From Bedellia somnulentella (Eukaryota; Arthropoda; Insecta; Lepidoptera; Bedelliidae): 64,000 bases of DNA. Each line of letters starts with the position of its first letter. The stretch's first letter is position 1. The position numbers and the translations under genes were made by a program. Shown piece after piece: positions 9,709-20,827 of the stretch. The stretch covers positions 5,720,401 through 5,784,400 of the forward strand of contig OY755175.1 of NCBI GenBank assembly GCA_963576735.1. The letters are read 5' to 3'. The notes under the pieces are model-generated. The model worked only from the letters and a program-made list of their open reading frames with translations. It was not told the origin of the DNA and did no database searches.

Positions 9709-9966
9709 CCTAAAAATAAAATTAATATTGTTACAAAATGTTACGTACTCAATGACATAGGTCTGTGGGACCTACAAAAAAAATTCAAACTTCGATTCTT
9801 ACCTCAAATATGCGCGAAGCGGCCCGTCCTCTTCACTGCTCGCGGCGTACTAACGAACTTGAAGGTAGACAAAAGTACAACACGATCAGGTGCAGTAGAG
9901 CGAGACAGCGAGTGTTTTTTTTCGGCGCGGGAGTCTAATAGACCTATATCAGTGCTTAAGGGTTAA

Positions 9967-10311
9967 ATCAAGGTATTCATTAAAGTATTCAATAGTAACA
10001 AGGAGAAAATATAGTCTTTTTAACTTTTACATATTAAATTCTATCTATAGTAGAGCAATGAAAATATGTTTAACTATTTAACTAGAGTCGTATGTAACAC
10101 TAATAATTAAGTAGAGCTGCGAGCGCCACGCATTAGTCCGTGCGACTATAACATTTACATACGCGACGGATTCAGAGGCGCGTTCGTATACGATCACTTA
10201 CATTCTCATAACTAGTTTACTTGGGGCATACATAGTTGTATGACCTTGTAAGTGGGGTTGGGAATCCATTGTGTATGAAAATAAGATGTGCTTTTGTGTT
10301 ACTTTGAAATA
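9967..10311. other. Unannotated DNA after the piggyBac-like element
   Basis: AT-rich with a short GC-richer patch around 10110-10190. No gene or known repeat was recognised. Confidence 0.35.
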
Positions 10312-10672
10312 ATAAACATAACATAAACGTTCACGCCGAATATCCCCGAAAGGGTTGGCAGAGGTACTAATACTTCTGAAAATCACGTGACTTTGTCACC
10401 TGGTGTTCAGAGTACCCACGTTTTGCTTGGAAAGTGTATTCACGTAACAGGGGGCAGGCCTTTCGCCGTTTTGTACGAATACACTGTCACATGACTAAGT
10501 AATACTCAGCCATGTGAGTTTCCTCACGATGTTTATCCTCAACGTTAACAACCATGATAAATTAACCACACCTATGTCTTTAGAAAAGACTAATTGGTTT
10601 AGGCCCGACTCGGAATTTGAACACTAGTCGTTTGCACGATAACCGGTGTTCTACCCATTGATCTATCACGGT
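10312..10672 (-). repeat. SINE B, near full length, tRNA-derived
   Basis: SINE B is about 330-360 bp. On the - strand its head at 10672 is a degenerate tRNA (GGGTAGAACACCGGTTATCG and an altered box B TTCAAATTC). Its body includes CATGGTTGTTAACG, GACAGTGTATTCGTACAAAA and GGGTACTCTGAACACCAGG. Its end is CCTCTGCCAACCC..GGGGATA..GCGTGAACGTTTATG with an ATGTT-repeat tail. The tail block resembles that of SINE A and of the RTE fragment at 60330. Confidence 0.8.
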
Positions 10673-10781
10673 TGCTATGTATTAATATTTTTTTTAGTTA
10701 CATTGATATTGTCTAAGTTCATTTGTGGAAAATATTAATGGTGAACTTTAAAGGTTAATAGTCTAGATTTCATTTGTTGAT

Positions 10782-12040
10782 TGTTGCTTGCATTCGTATT
10801 CCTAAATGCACGAGATTATATGAAAAATATAGGAGCATTATATTTCACTTCACATACTTAACCACTTAACATACATACTATAATACTATACAAGGTTTAA
10901 GATATCTAGTAATTTTGGTTATGTCAAAAAATGTGTAACGCTGTGTGCTGTATGCTGTGCTAAATTAATACCGCGTTAAGTCAAAGTATTTTTTATTTGA
11001 AGAAGTGATAACTAAACCTATGACTTAGAATTGTGAAAAAGAAACAGTAACTAGGCTTTAGAAAATAGGCTTTATAGCAGTCGATATCCAAACTCAGCTC
11101 TATACGTCACAGCACAGCGCGCGGTTGCAATTATTTCGTCCACCTCAATGAATTACATTAAACCAAACCGCGGAAATATTTCACCGAAACGCGACAACTT
11201 CGTATAGTAAGATCTATTCATTCATTCATAATTTCTAACATTCATTAGTTTGCGTTTATATGTTCATTGTTATTGTTTGTGGTTGAAATTGGTTTCTACA
11301 ATACAATAGTTTGGTATTTGAGGTTACGTTGTAATGCAATTAGATACTATTTTAGTATTGAAATATCATTGGGTATTTTTGGCTGCGTTATGTCCGGCTC
11401 AGAATATCCTTCAACATCAATTTAATTTTGCTATCCCAACGTCCAAAGTGTGAGCAATGACGAAAAGCTATCACATATCACAAACTATCCTGTATTTAAA
11501 AATCTTGTTCACATTTTAATATCTTCTAAAACTAAAGCTAATTCTAAAGCTTTTAATGAGTACATTAAAATGTTCTACTGTGAGTTAAGGTGTAGGTACT
11601 TTGCGCTTCTTTACCAAAAGTGGCTGCCAAAATATTGACCCCGAAGGTCTGGTTACCCTGTTTTCAACTAAAGATACTAGGTAGGGTTCCTTTATATTAA
11701 TTTTATCTTTGTATTCATACATACCTTTTCAAACTCATTTACTATATTGGTTATCACGTAAAATGATTATATTAATATTTTTTTAAACAACTATTGGCCT
11801 TCCATATTTCAACATAGAAAGTATTTTCAACCTAATAATATTTTCAAATACAGGCGGTATTGACCAAAACCTTAAAAATTCCGACAAAAAAGTTTAATTT
11901 AAAAGTAATATTATATCTGGTTTGCCGTTCAAAATTTCGTCAATCTAAACTTTTTATCTTAGCTTGAAAGTCGAGATAAAACCTTGGCAAAGGATGAAGT
12001 TGCAAGTTTACTTCGAGTTATTTATAAAATGAAAACAGTT
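10782..12040. repeat. Repeat block K, copy 1
   Basis: Two parts match 17782..18500. One begins with ATTCGTATTCCTAAATGCACGAGATTATATG at 10791 (long word shown in part: CACGAGATTATATGAAAAAT). The other begins around 11590 (GCTTCTTTACCAAAAGTGGC) and continues to 12033 via AAGTCGAGATAAAAC. Between them, about 11040..11590, is about 550 bp absent from copy 2. That insert contains a GC-richer patch (11095..11210) and a 62-codon frame starting at 11450 of unknown nature. Confidence 0.65.
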
Positions 12041-12041
12041 T

Positions 12042-12300
12042 TTTTAACCGACTTCAAAAAAAGGAGTGTTCTCAATTCGACCGTTTTTTTTTTATGTTTG
12101 TTCGCCGATTACTTTGCCATTTATGAACCGATTTTGATTATTATTTTTTTATTTGAAAGTAGATACTCCCGGATTGGTACCATGATGAGGATATCAGGGT
12201 CTGATGATGGGATCCTTTAGAAATCGAGGGGAACCCTCAAATTTTATAGGCAAATGTACCGCGTTTTACATATTTTCTGAACTTATATTGGCATTTGCTT
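12042..12300 (+). repeat. Repeat starting AACCGACTTCAAAAAAAGGAG
   Basis: The motif AACCGACTTCAAAAAAAGG and the following GTTCTCAATTCGACCG..GATTACTTTGCCATTTATGAACCGATTTTGAT part are of a type often seen dispersed in insect genomes (words shown in part). A related piece (CCAGGATCTGATGATGG..ATCGAGGGGA) recurs at 12490..12530. The class is not established from this window. Confidence 0.45.
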
Positions 12301-12540
12301 CTAGAAATCATATTGTTATGCTGCTGAGCTGTTGATGGAAGGTGTGGGTCCTCAATCACTAGGTATTAGGAAACAGTTCTTTCCACATTCTATATAGATT
12401 TTTACTCCTCTTCGTAGCTTTTATGAAGAGAAGTACAGGTTCACTAAGCATTTCTTTTGTTATGTTATTGTTACCGAGAAAGTACCATGAGACCAGGATC
12501 TGATGATGGCATCCCAGGAAATCGAGGGGACTTTCGAAAC

Positions 12541-12716
12541 TCACAATCATGTGACAGTGTATTTGTTCAAAACTCCGATAGGCCTGCCCTGTATAACGTG
12601 ACAACACTGCCTAAGCAAATCGTGGGTACTCTGAACAACAGGTGACAATGTCACGTGATATTCAGAAGTATTACTACGTCTGCTAACCCCTTCGGGGATA
12701 TTCGGCGTGAACGTTT
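12541..12716 (+). repeat. SINE B, 5'-truncated copy
   Basis: Sense copy without the tRNA-like head. It has GACAGTGTATTTGTTCAAAA, GGGTACTCTGAACAACAGGT and the CTGCTAACCCCTTCGGGGAT tail, ending GGCGTGAACGTTTGAG. 5' truncation is the usual outcome of LINE-driven retroposition. Confidence 0.75.
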
Positions 12717-12931
12717 GAGTCTTTCTTGAGATGTAGAATTGTAGACCATCGCCTTTCGAAGGATTTTAAGAACAATGTAAGGTTACATATGGTTGAGCCT
12801 ATTTAATATCGTACTATAATAGAAATACCGGAAATACGAAGAATAATACAGTAACCGTCGCTTCCTCATCCGAGAGGCATCTTTGCCAGGTCTACCCATC
12901 TCTAAAACTCGTAAAATAAAATAACTTTTAA

Positions 12932-13511
12932 CAAAAAGAAAACCGACTTCATTGTTGGAAAAACAACCGAAAATAAACAATCTAGTACTAAAAAGTACGA
13001 AATAAGTTTTTTAATTGAATATGAGTACTGTGATTAGTACCTTAGCAATTTCTTTATTCCACACGCGTCAGTTCAACCTACCTAAATATTACAATTCTAT
13101 TAAATTAATTTTTGAGTCGATGCCAGTCATAAAAAAGTAAATTTACCCTACTATCTATCTCTGATTATTACAATCTAAACAATATATATCTATCGCCTAA
13201 CGTTTTAAATGGTAATACGTACAAAAATCAATTTACCCTACAACTACAAGGGACCCTACATTTTACATGTATATGGAGTGCGAAATATACACTTCTTATT
13301 ATCAATTATCATCGAGGCTGGCACCGGCTCACAAATTAATTTAAGAGAATTGTAATATTTAGGTAGGTTGAACTGACGCGTGTGGAATAAAGAAATTGCT
13401 AAGGTACTAATCACAATACTCATATTCAATTAAAAAACTTATTTCGTACTTTTTAGTACTAGATTGTTTATTTTCGTTTGTTTTTCCAACTATAAAGTCG
13501 GTTTTCTTTTT
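12932..13511. mobile_element. Fold-back element with inverted arms of about 197 bp
   Basis: The left arm 12932..13128 is closely matched by the reverse complement of 13313..13511. Landmarks are AAAAAGAAAACCGACTT with its reverse at the outer ends, AATCTAGTACTAAAAAGTAC, CACACGCGTCAGTTCAACC and an inner GCCAGTC/GGCTGGC. The loop of about 184 bp is AT-rich and non-coding. Outer ends share the AACCGACTT motif of the repeat at 12042. Target duplications were not identified. Confidence 0.75.
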
Positions 13512-13514
13512 ATC

Positions 13515-13718
13515 CGTGTGATGTCGGCTTAAATAGCACTTCCCCATGTCCCGAGGCGACTAAAGGTATGGTGCTTTTTAAGTGACTGTTGGGCGATGTG
13601 GCTGGAGATTCATCAGCAAAGATACTTTACTTTTACTATCTTTTCCCCAATTAATATTCAAAAGTAGCAGAATTATTCTCCGGCTACCTCTATTTGGGAT
13701 TCATAGCCGTGAGAATGC
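13515..13718 (+). repeat. SINE A, diverged copy
   Basis: Sense copy with GATGTCGGCTTAAATAGCACTTCCCC, GAGGCGACTAAAGG, GGGCGATGTGGCTGGAGA and TTCATAGCCGTGAGAATG (words shown in part). It is internally shortened. It is equivalent in position to the copy at 18508 in the duplicated block. Confidence 0.7.
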
Positions 13719-13727
13719 ATTTTTTAT

Positions 13728-13921
13728 ATTTTTTCGAATTTTATCTAACTACTTATGCACAGATTCTACGAAATACTTCACGTAGTAATGCTCTTAGCGA
13801 CTTATTCCTGAGAGTTTGTTGGATCTTGCTTAACTATTTTGAGTTCAACTTTGTAAATATTACTTTTAATACTTTTGGAATTTCTGTTTTATTTCGCTGA
13901 ATCTTGTACAATCTTTTTTCT
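13728..13921. repeat. Repeat block L, copy 1
   Basis: Matches 18972..19180 by eye through CTACTTATGCACAG, AGAGTTTGTTGGATCTTGCT and AAATATTACTTTTAATAC. Together with block K and the neighbouring SINE A copies it forms a duplicated segment. Confidence 0.65.
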
Positions 13922-13925
13922 GCTA

Positions 13926-14148
13926 ACATACATGTAATCACGGCTATAAATCCAAAAAAGGGGTACTCAGAGCTTCAGAAAATTCCTCAGCCTCTATTGG
14001 AACTTGAGTGGGGAAAATATTGTAAAACAAAGGTTTTTGGTGATGAGTCTCCAACCAAATCACAGAAAATCATTTAAAAAGCCCGCCTCTTACGAACACT
14101 CACGGGAAAAATGGAATAGTGCTATTCTAAGCCGACACTACACAGCAC
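13926..14148 (-). repeat. SINE A copy
   Basis: Antisense; full order of SINE A landmarks, with the head ending CACTACACAGC at 14148. Moderately diverged. Confidence 0.75.
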
Positions 14149-14204
14149 TTTTGCAAAGTGCATAATAATATAATAGCGATCAAAGCTTATCCTATTCGCT
14201 GACA

Positions 14205-14440
14205 CATACATACATATACTCTCGGCTATAAATCCGTAGAAGGGGTAGCCACAGCTGAGGAATTAGAAATTCCTCAGTCACTTTTGTAAAATTGAGTGGG
14301 GAAAAGATGGTAGTAAAGGTTGTTGGTGATGAGTCTCCAACCGCATCGCCCAAAAATCCCTTAAAATACCGTTGGTCGCCTCTTACGTACACCCATCGGT
14401 AGAAACGGGGAAGTGCTATTCTAAGCCGACACTACACGGC
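14205..14440 (-). repeat. SINE A copy
   Basis: Antisense; full landmarks with a CATACATACATATACTC tail and a GACACTACACGGC head. Closer to the common form than its neighbour at 13926. Confidence 0.8.
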
Positions 14441-14529
14441 GATACATATAGATATATTGTAGCTGTGACAATCGTCAACCTATAGGGATATATTTTTCGG
14501 GACGAATTTCTTTGTTATTAGCATAGTAA

Positions 14530-14725
14530 TAGCACTAACCTTTATCTTTCCACGGCTGCCCTAAGAGGTAATTTAGGGTTTTAGTACTTTTAAGTCATTT
14601 TCGGTTGATATGGCTGGAGTCCCATCACCAATTTCCTCACAAAATTACAAAAGTGGCTAAAGAATTTCTGAGGATACGTCTCTTTTATAATTTATAGCCG
14701 TAAGTTTATATAATGTATATATGAA
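14530..14725 (+). repeat. SINE A, degenerate copy
   Basis: Sense; recognisable from AGCACTAACC, GGCTGGAGTCCCATCACCAA, AAAAGTGGCTAAAGAATTTC and TTATAGCCGTAAGT. The head is lost. Confidence 0.55.
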
Positions 14726-15230
14726 TTTCTTTGTTTAATTAACTTTCTTCGTTAATATTCAGCCATGATATTTAGCTTTCTTTATTGTACTAAACTCTAT
14801 ACACAACTGTTTATTCTTCAATTATATAATACTGACAAAGTGAATCTCGTTTCTTCCGCAGTTTTCCGCTGTCGCGCCCTCCTGTCGGTAAATGTTCCGC
14901 GGTTAACGCGCTCGTCCACCATTAATACTAATTTGGAACAACGCGAATGACTATTGTTGGTTATTTGATTTGGTATAAAACAGGGCATTGCAAGTAGAAT
15001 GAACCTTAATATTATGTACTTTTATTCATTTATCATTTGAATATATATCAATCATTTAATTGTACCTTACTCTCTGAATTTCATGGTACTTATAAACTTG
15101 AATATATTGCAGTGTATCATTCCTTGCATATAAACATAAACTCACTTCATTAGTTTTCATTGGTGTAGGCAGAGACTATCGATCGCAACTCTATAATAAA
15201 TATTTTCATATAAAATATTTAAATATATCA
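14726..15230. other. Unannotated DNA with a GC-richer patch
   Basis: A patch at about 14860..14945 is GC-rich relative to the surroundings (CGCTGTCGCGCCCTCCTGTC). A 61-codon open frame spans it but shows no family signature. The rest is AT-rich. Confidence 0.35.
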
Positions 15231-15249
15231 GTACAAGAGAAAATATAAA

Positions 15250-15433
15250 CTATGGCGTGTCACAGGGGAGCGTCCTTAGTCCAACACTTTTTCTTATTTA
15301 TAAAAACGAATTGTGTAACTTGCAGAATGTCGGGGGAGGATCTTTTCCTATGCAGACGATACTGCTATTGTTTTTTTCAGATAAATCGTGGGTAGATCTA
15401 AAAACAGTGACAGAAACTACCCTGCAACTGTGA
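15250..15433 (+). pseudogene. Non-LTR reverse transcriptase fragment (jockey/CR1-like), frameshifted
   Basis: The frame from about 15252 reads GVSQGSVLSPTLFLIYKNEL, the conserved block before the active site of non-LTR reverse transcriptases. The catalytic YADD-type motif (YADDTAI) is present at about 15349..15369 but in another frame. The text then resumes with SDKSWVDLKTVTETTLQL and a stop. So this is a short, frameshifted piece of a LINE, distinct from the RTE fragments elsewhere in the window. The clade label is inferred from the motif style. Confidence 0.75.
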
Positions 15434-15577
15434 ATATTTATTTATTTTATAAAAATATGATAAAGGCAAAAAATTCGAAACACATCACACTCATAAATTA
15501 ACCTTACCATAAATTGCAAAGACGCCCGTACCGTAGGAAATTCATTAATTATTTTTTTATTTTACTTTATTCCCACG

Positions 15578-17088
15578 GGGACGAATCACATTATAATTTA
15601 CCTGAAACAAGTTTCAACTTCGTGCTACATCTCGTTCTCGATAAAAGCTTGATATCTGCTATTGAATAAGATAAAGAACCGTCCGGTTCACTCGGAAAAG
15701 CTTTTATGTCTAGCGGCTATGGAATAGACCTCAATAAAACTCTTACAATAACGTTTCTGATCACACAAGAGAACTTTTATAACTTAATCACGAAGACGCA
15801 GAAAGTTATGGTCCTTGCTTCTGCAACATTGATAATACAGAATCGAGGTGGTATTATAAAAAGGATTAAATATCAAAGTTAAAAGAATATATACATATCA
15901 CAATACTTCATTAAATTTAATTATTTTATTTAATAAGAGCACAATCCATTCATTAGTTGTTAGTAGATCAAAGTAAGTCGGTAATGACTTGCTCACTCTA
16001 ATACTGTATAAAAGACGTGTATGAAAAAAAATTAAAAAAAAGACGTGTGATTTATTGAACAGCAAAACATGTTTAAGTCTTTTAAATAACTAAAAACAAC
16101 GCAATTATGCCCAAATTGTCACTTTATGCCGATAAGCCTTTTGCTTGAAGACTCATGTGAGACGTATAACATATTATATCGCACAATAACATGTTCCGTG
16201 ACAAAGCAACTTATCTTGTTTAGATACGGGTTATCTCGCTAGCTTACGTCTCATGCTGGGGATGAGGGAAATAACTTAGTTATGTGGGTTCATTTGTACG
16301 TTTTACTTTCTCTCTGGACCTTGGCGGAACTTTTATCACGTGGTTTTTGAGGCAGTTTTATTTTACGTACATAAAATGACAATTTCAGGCACTAAAAAAT
16401 TAAAGCTGTGTGTGAAAGAATAGCACTAACTCATTTCGTCCCGCCGGTATCGATGTAGCTGTGTCCGGAGACCCATCGCAAATGGTATTTTATTTTACAA
16501 CCTTCCCTAACTAAACATTTTAAATTTAATGTTTTTTTTTATTGTATAGCTCTAGGCTGCTGGTTCTACTCCTTTGAGATTTAAAGCAGTGAGTATATGT
16601 TTTCACATTGGCTTAAAAGAAATTGATTATCGGAAACTCGATGTCACTTTTACAGACCTTTATAGGTCTCAAGATATTTTAGTGTTAATTCAATGTAAAG
16701 ACAGCTCTTTCTTAGTATATTTTTTTATTCCATTATAATATCGGATAAATACTAATATTAAAATTCAGAGATCTTTGATAACTGGAATAGATTATTTTCT
16801 TGCTCTGATTTTTTCGGGAAGAAGTCACGGTAAACAGCAATTAATACACCGATATCTCTCCAAAACAAAATTTGTTTACTCCAATTTCTGAACCGAAGCT
16901 CAAGGCTCTTTGAAGCTCTACACAGACGCTATTATGCAAAGTTCAACTCAGATCCGGCGCTGAAACTCAAATTCGCTGCTTAAGATATGGGAATAATTCT
17001 ACGCACGAATCAATGGTACCTCACAACGGAACTCAACACGAATTAATCTCTTAATACAGCGTGGTTTACTTTCGGTTATTATTATTAT
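15578..17088 (+). repeat. Repeat C, copy 2 (simplest copy)
   Basis: Direct copy of the repeat at 231. It has a single version of the segment that is tandemly doubled in copy 1. It also has an unoccupied version of the SINE A site (ACTAATATTAAAATTCAGAG at about 16751), so it shows the pre-insertion state. No long ORF. Confidence 0.75.
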
Positions 17089-17211
17089 ATATTCTATAGA
17101 TGTTGATGCTAATACTTTCATTAAATATGTTTTTAATCGGAAATAAAATACTGAGTTAGTTGTTTTATACTTTTTATTTCAGGATATTCTACACAATCAG
17201 CTTTCGAGTAC

Positions 17212-17388
17212 CATTCAATTACCTGTAATAGTAACAAGCAAGCCTGACTCCTATCACGTGAATAAACTGTCCAAGTAAAGCGTTTGTACTCTGATCACCA
17301 GGTGACAATGCTAAGTGATGCTCAGAAGTATTAGTACTTCTGCTAACCCCTTCGTTGATAAACGGCATGAACGTTTGAGTTGATTTGA
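17212..17388 (+). repeat. SINE B, 5'-truncated copy
   Basis: Sense; CCTATCACGTGAATAAACTG, GATCACCAGGTGACAATG, CTTCTGCTAACCCCTTCG and the tail GGCATGAACGTTTGAG. Confidence 0.7.
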
Positions 17389-17781
17389 GTGTCAAGTATA
17401 AAAATGACATAATTTTAAATGACCTTACGAAACTGGGATTCGGAATCCATTAAGTATGAAAATTAGATGTGATTTTGAGTAACTATGATTTTTTTTTTAT
17501 ATTTGTTAAAATATTTTGTAAGTTCTTTTGTGGTATGTAATGTAAGTAATTTTATATTAAATAATTTAACAATACATTTTAATAGTCAAGATATCATTCG
17601 GTGATATCGGTTTAAATATTGTAAATTTTAACAATTGTATATTTTATGAATCGTATTATTCAGTAATTGTATTTTTTGTATCGATGTTTATGAATCTTGC
17701 GATACAGGCTCAGCCTAGTGCAAGATTTCAATGAAAACTCATGCCATGTAAACTGAATGTATGTAATAAATGCTTTTTTTA
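17389..17781. other. AT-rich DNA without a recognised feature
   Basis: Only low-complexity AT-rich sequence was seen. Confidence 0.35.
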
Positions 17782-18500
17782 TTGCTCTTGGATTCGTATT
17801 CCTAAATTCACGAGATTATATGAAAAATATAGGAGTGCTTTAAATTACTTTACACATCGTTTAAGATACCTATTAATTTTGGTTATCTCAAAATATGCTG
17901 TTTGCTATATTCTGTGCTAAGTTTATAGCGGTCATGTCCAAATATTGCTTATTTGAAGAAGTGCTAACTAAACCCATTACTACAAATACTCAGAAAAAAA
18001 TCAAATGAGTAACAAAAAGCTCTCAATTCTCTTCAAATACCAAACTCAGATAAATTGCAGGTACTCTGTGCTTCTTTACTCCCAAAAGTGGCTGACGAAT
18101 TGTTGACGCCGAAGGTCTGGTTACCCTGTTTTAGACTATTGATACTGGGTAAGGTTCCTTTTAATTAATTTTATCTTTGTATTCATACTCACCTTTTAAA
18201 CTCACTTATTATAATGGTTATCATGGAGAAAGATTATTAATAAAACAACGGTTGGCCTTGTTAATTAAAATATCGAAAGTAAAAAGTTTTCAGCTTAATA
18301 CTTAATACAAATGCCGCTTATATTTACGAAAGCCTTATAAGTTTGACTAAAAATAAGTTTAATTTAAAAGTAATTTAATATCTTGTTTGCCGTTCGCAAA
18401 TTCATCAATCTAAACTTTTTATCTTAGCTTGAAAGTCGAGATAAAAACTTGACAAAGGTCGAAGTGGCAAACCAGCTTACTTTGAATTATTTATAAAAAA
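17782..18500. repeat. Repeat block K, copy 2
   Basis: Counterpart of 10782..12040, lacking about 550 bp present in copy 1. It runs into SINE A at 18508 almost directly. In copy 1 about 1.5 kb of other repeats (12042..13511) separates the same two pieces. Confidence 0.65.
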
Positions 18501-18507
18501 AAATATC

Positions 18508-18720
18508 CGTTTAATGTCGTCTTTGAATAGCACTTCCCCATGTTCTCACCGCAAGCGCGACTAGAGGTGCTTTTTAAATGACTGTTGGGGATGTGGCTTT
18601 AGATACATAACCCACGACACTTTATCTTTTCCCCACATAAATTTTAAAAGTGGTGCGTTATTCTTAATTTCAAGGCTCTGGCTACTATTTGGGATTAATA
18701 GGTCTGAGAATATGTAGGTA
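18508..18720 (+). repeat. SINE A, diverged copy
   Basis: Sense; the same degenerate form as at 13515 (GTCTTTGAATAGCACTTCCCC, word shown in part). It lies in the same position relative to block K, so it is probably a duplicate of that copy rather than a separate insertion. Confidence 0.65.
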
Positions 18721-18962
18721 CATACATATACATACGGCCATAAATCCCTTAACGGGGTAGCCAGAGCTTTGGAATGATAAGTTCCTCAGCCACTTTTGGA
18801 AGTTGATTAGGGAAAAGATGATAATAATAAACGTTTTTGGTGACGGGTCTCCAACCACATCGCCCAAAAATCACTTAAAAAGCACCTATACCCTTAGTCG
18901 CCTCTTACGATCACCCACGGGTAGAAATGGGGTAGTGTTATTCTAAGCCGACACTACACGAC
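18721..18962 (-). repeat. SINE A copy
   Basis: Antisense; full length, from CATACATATACATACGG to GACACTACACGAC. It meets the sense copy at 18720 tail to tail. Confidence 0.8.
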
Positions 18963-18971
18963 ATCTTCGTC

Positions 18972-19180
18972 GTAGGTATATCTTTGATTTTTTCGAACTT
19001 TAACTTACTACTTATGCACAGTCTCTACGAAAATACTTTATAGCATTACTAATGCTCTTTGCGAGTTATTTTGAGAGTTTGTTGGATCTTGCTTAACTAT
19101 TCTAAGTTCAACTTCGTAAATATTACTTTTAATACTCTTTGCTGTGGAATTTTGCTGAAACTTGCATGATCCTTTTTTTC
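18972..19180. repeat. Repeat block L, copy 2
   Basis: Counterpart of 13728..13921; here an extra SINE A lies between it and the upstream SINE A. Confidence 0.65.
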
Positions 19181-19655
19181 CTTGTCAAATTGAGTATAAA
19201 TAATATTCGTTTGGAATATTATACGTATGAAACCTCGAGGGAAGGAAACCAAAACTATTCGTCTATTTCTTTCTAAAATAATTGTAGCTAAGAAACAATT
19301 TTTTACTCAATAAACCAACCATTTCACGTCACATACCGTAGGTCAACTAAAAGTAGTTAGAGGTACCAGTGCTTTGGCAAACCACTGACATTTCAACATC
19401 TTTCATCTATTGATTAAACGGTGAGGGATAACATAGTGAGGAAACCGTCATGGTTAGGTTGGAGATGTGTGCTAGTTATAAGTTAGATTTAAGTTTTTTT
19501 AGTAGATATATAGTTGGTCGAAGCTGAAAATCGAAGCTTTCTGCTTGCTGTGGATAGACCGAGCTCCGAACCTTTTTGTCTTATGTAAATTTTCATTGTC
19601 ATTATTTCATGTTATGTGTGTAAGAGAGACAAATAAATGCTTTTATTATTATTAT
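19181..19655. other. Unannotated DNA
   Basis: No gene or known repeat recognised; ends at the truncated RTE fragment. Confidence 0.35.
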
Positions 19656-19659
19656 ATTG

Positions 19660-20216
19660 CCATCCACACTAGCTCTATAGATCCCTTTTACCAATTTTAT
19701 ATCATCCATCCTCTCTATGTGCCCAAACCATCTCAACATTCCTTTTTCTATCTTTCTTACAATATCATCTTTCACACCACATTTTTCACGAATAACACTA
19801 TTTCTCACTCGGTCACATAATCTAACATTACAAATGTTTCTGAGGGACCTCATCTCTACTGCATTCACTCTGCTCTCATGCTTCTTCTGCCACACCCAAC
19901 ATTCGCTTCCATACATAAGCGTAGTAGGAACAAGAACAGCATCATGCACATTGCACAGCCATTCGGGCCTTTTCAGACACCGATTGACAGGTCATTAGGC
20001 TATTCATTGCTCCATTTACCGCATTACCCTTTTTCACTATTCTTTCAATATCTTCATCACATTTTCCATCCCTTGTAAACCAACTTCCCAGATATACAAA
20101 CTCCTTCACCTGTTCCACATCCTTACCATCAATCACAATCACGCATTCTGTCACATCTTCCTGTCTCTCAAAAACCATTGTTTTGGTCTTATCCACATTC
20201 ACCCTCATTCCCTTTC
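19660..20216 (-). pseudogene. RTE-type LINE, C-terminal reverse transcriptase fragment, frameshifted
   Basis: On the - strand the frame starts in KTKTMVFERQEDV and KEFVYLGSWFTRDGKCDEDI, the segment after the RT active site, where V-Y-L-G is a strong RT landmark. It changes frame at about 19945. The next frame continues with VLVPTTLMYGSECWVWQKK, RSLRNICNVRLCDRVRNSV and KGMLRWFGHIERMD, ending near VDGN at about 19660. It is truncated at both ends. This is the order seen in RTE-like endonuclease/reverse transcriptases of Lepidoptera; the clade is from family knowledge. Confidence 0.85.
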
Positions 20217-20430
20217 TTACATAAATATTATCTTTTACGACATTATATATTTTTTAAGTTGGTCTTATGTCTAAAATATTTCATCAAATCCAACATACGA
20301 ATAACTTATTTTTGCAGAAAAAGGAATGTTAACATATTTTGGGAAAAAGGAAAATGAGCACATATCCTGATGCCGATGTTACTACTACTAGAGCTAGATC
20401 CCGTTTTGCGGGATTACAATCCTTAATTGT

Positions 20431-20658
20431 ACATTCATACATACACTCACGGCTGCAAATTCCTAGATGGGGTAGCCTGAGCTAAAGAATTGAAAATTCC
20501 TCAGCCAGTTTTGGAAAATTAAGTGGGGAAAAGATGTAAAAATAAAGGTTGTTGGTGATGGGTCTCCCGTAAAAGCCCCAATACCGTTAGTCGCCTCTTA
20601 CGTACACCCACCGGAAGAAATGGGGTGTTGCTATTCTAAGCCGACACTACACAGCAAT
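20431..20658 (-). repeat. SINE A copy with 11-bp target-site duplication
   Basis: Antisense, full length. Flanks are TCCTTAATTGT at 20420..20430 and again at 20659..20669. Confidence 0.85.
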
Positions 20659-20827
20659 TCCTTAATTGTGATTCATTAAATAGTCGAACTGTTGAAGTAA
20701 TCTTTGAGTAAAAGTACAATAAAAGGCCTATAACTCAGCATTCCATTTCTGAGTGCAAGTATATTTGTAAAAAGTATTAATGTTTACCATCTGTAGTATG
20801 TGTTTTGGGATATGTAATACTCGTTTA

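Larger units (their letters stand above)
8627..9962 (-). mobile_element. piggyBac-like element, internally deleted (non-autonomous)
   Basis: The element lies exactly between two TTAA tetranucleotides (8623..8626 and 9963..9966), the piggyBac target duplication. Its ends are CCCTCAAGCACTGA and, reversed, CCCTTAAGCACTGA. A subterminal inverted pair, GATGTAGGTC..GACTCCC and GATATAGGTC..GACTCCC, supports this. Inside, on the - strand, are the start and the C-terminal end of a piggyBac transposase with most of the catalytic domain missing. It cannot encode an active enzyme but keeps both ends, so it could have been mobilised in trans. Confidence 0.9.
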
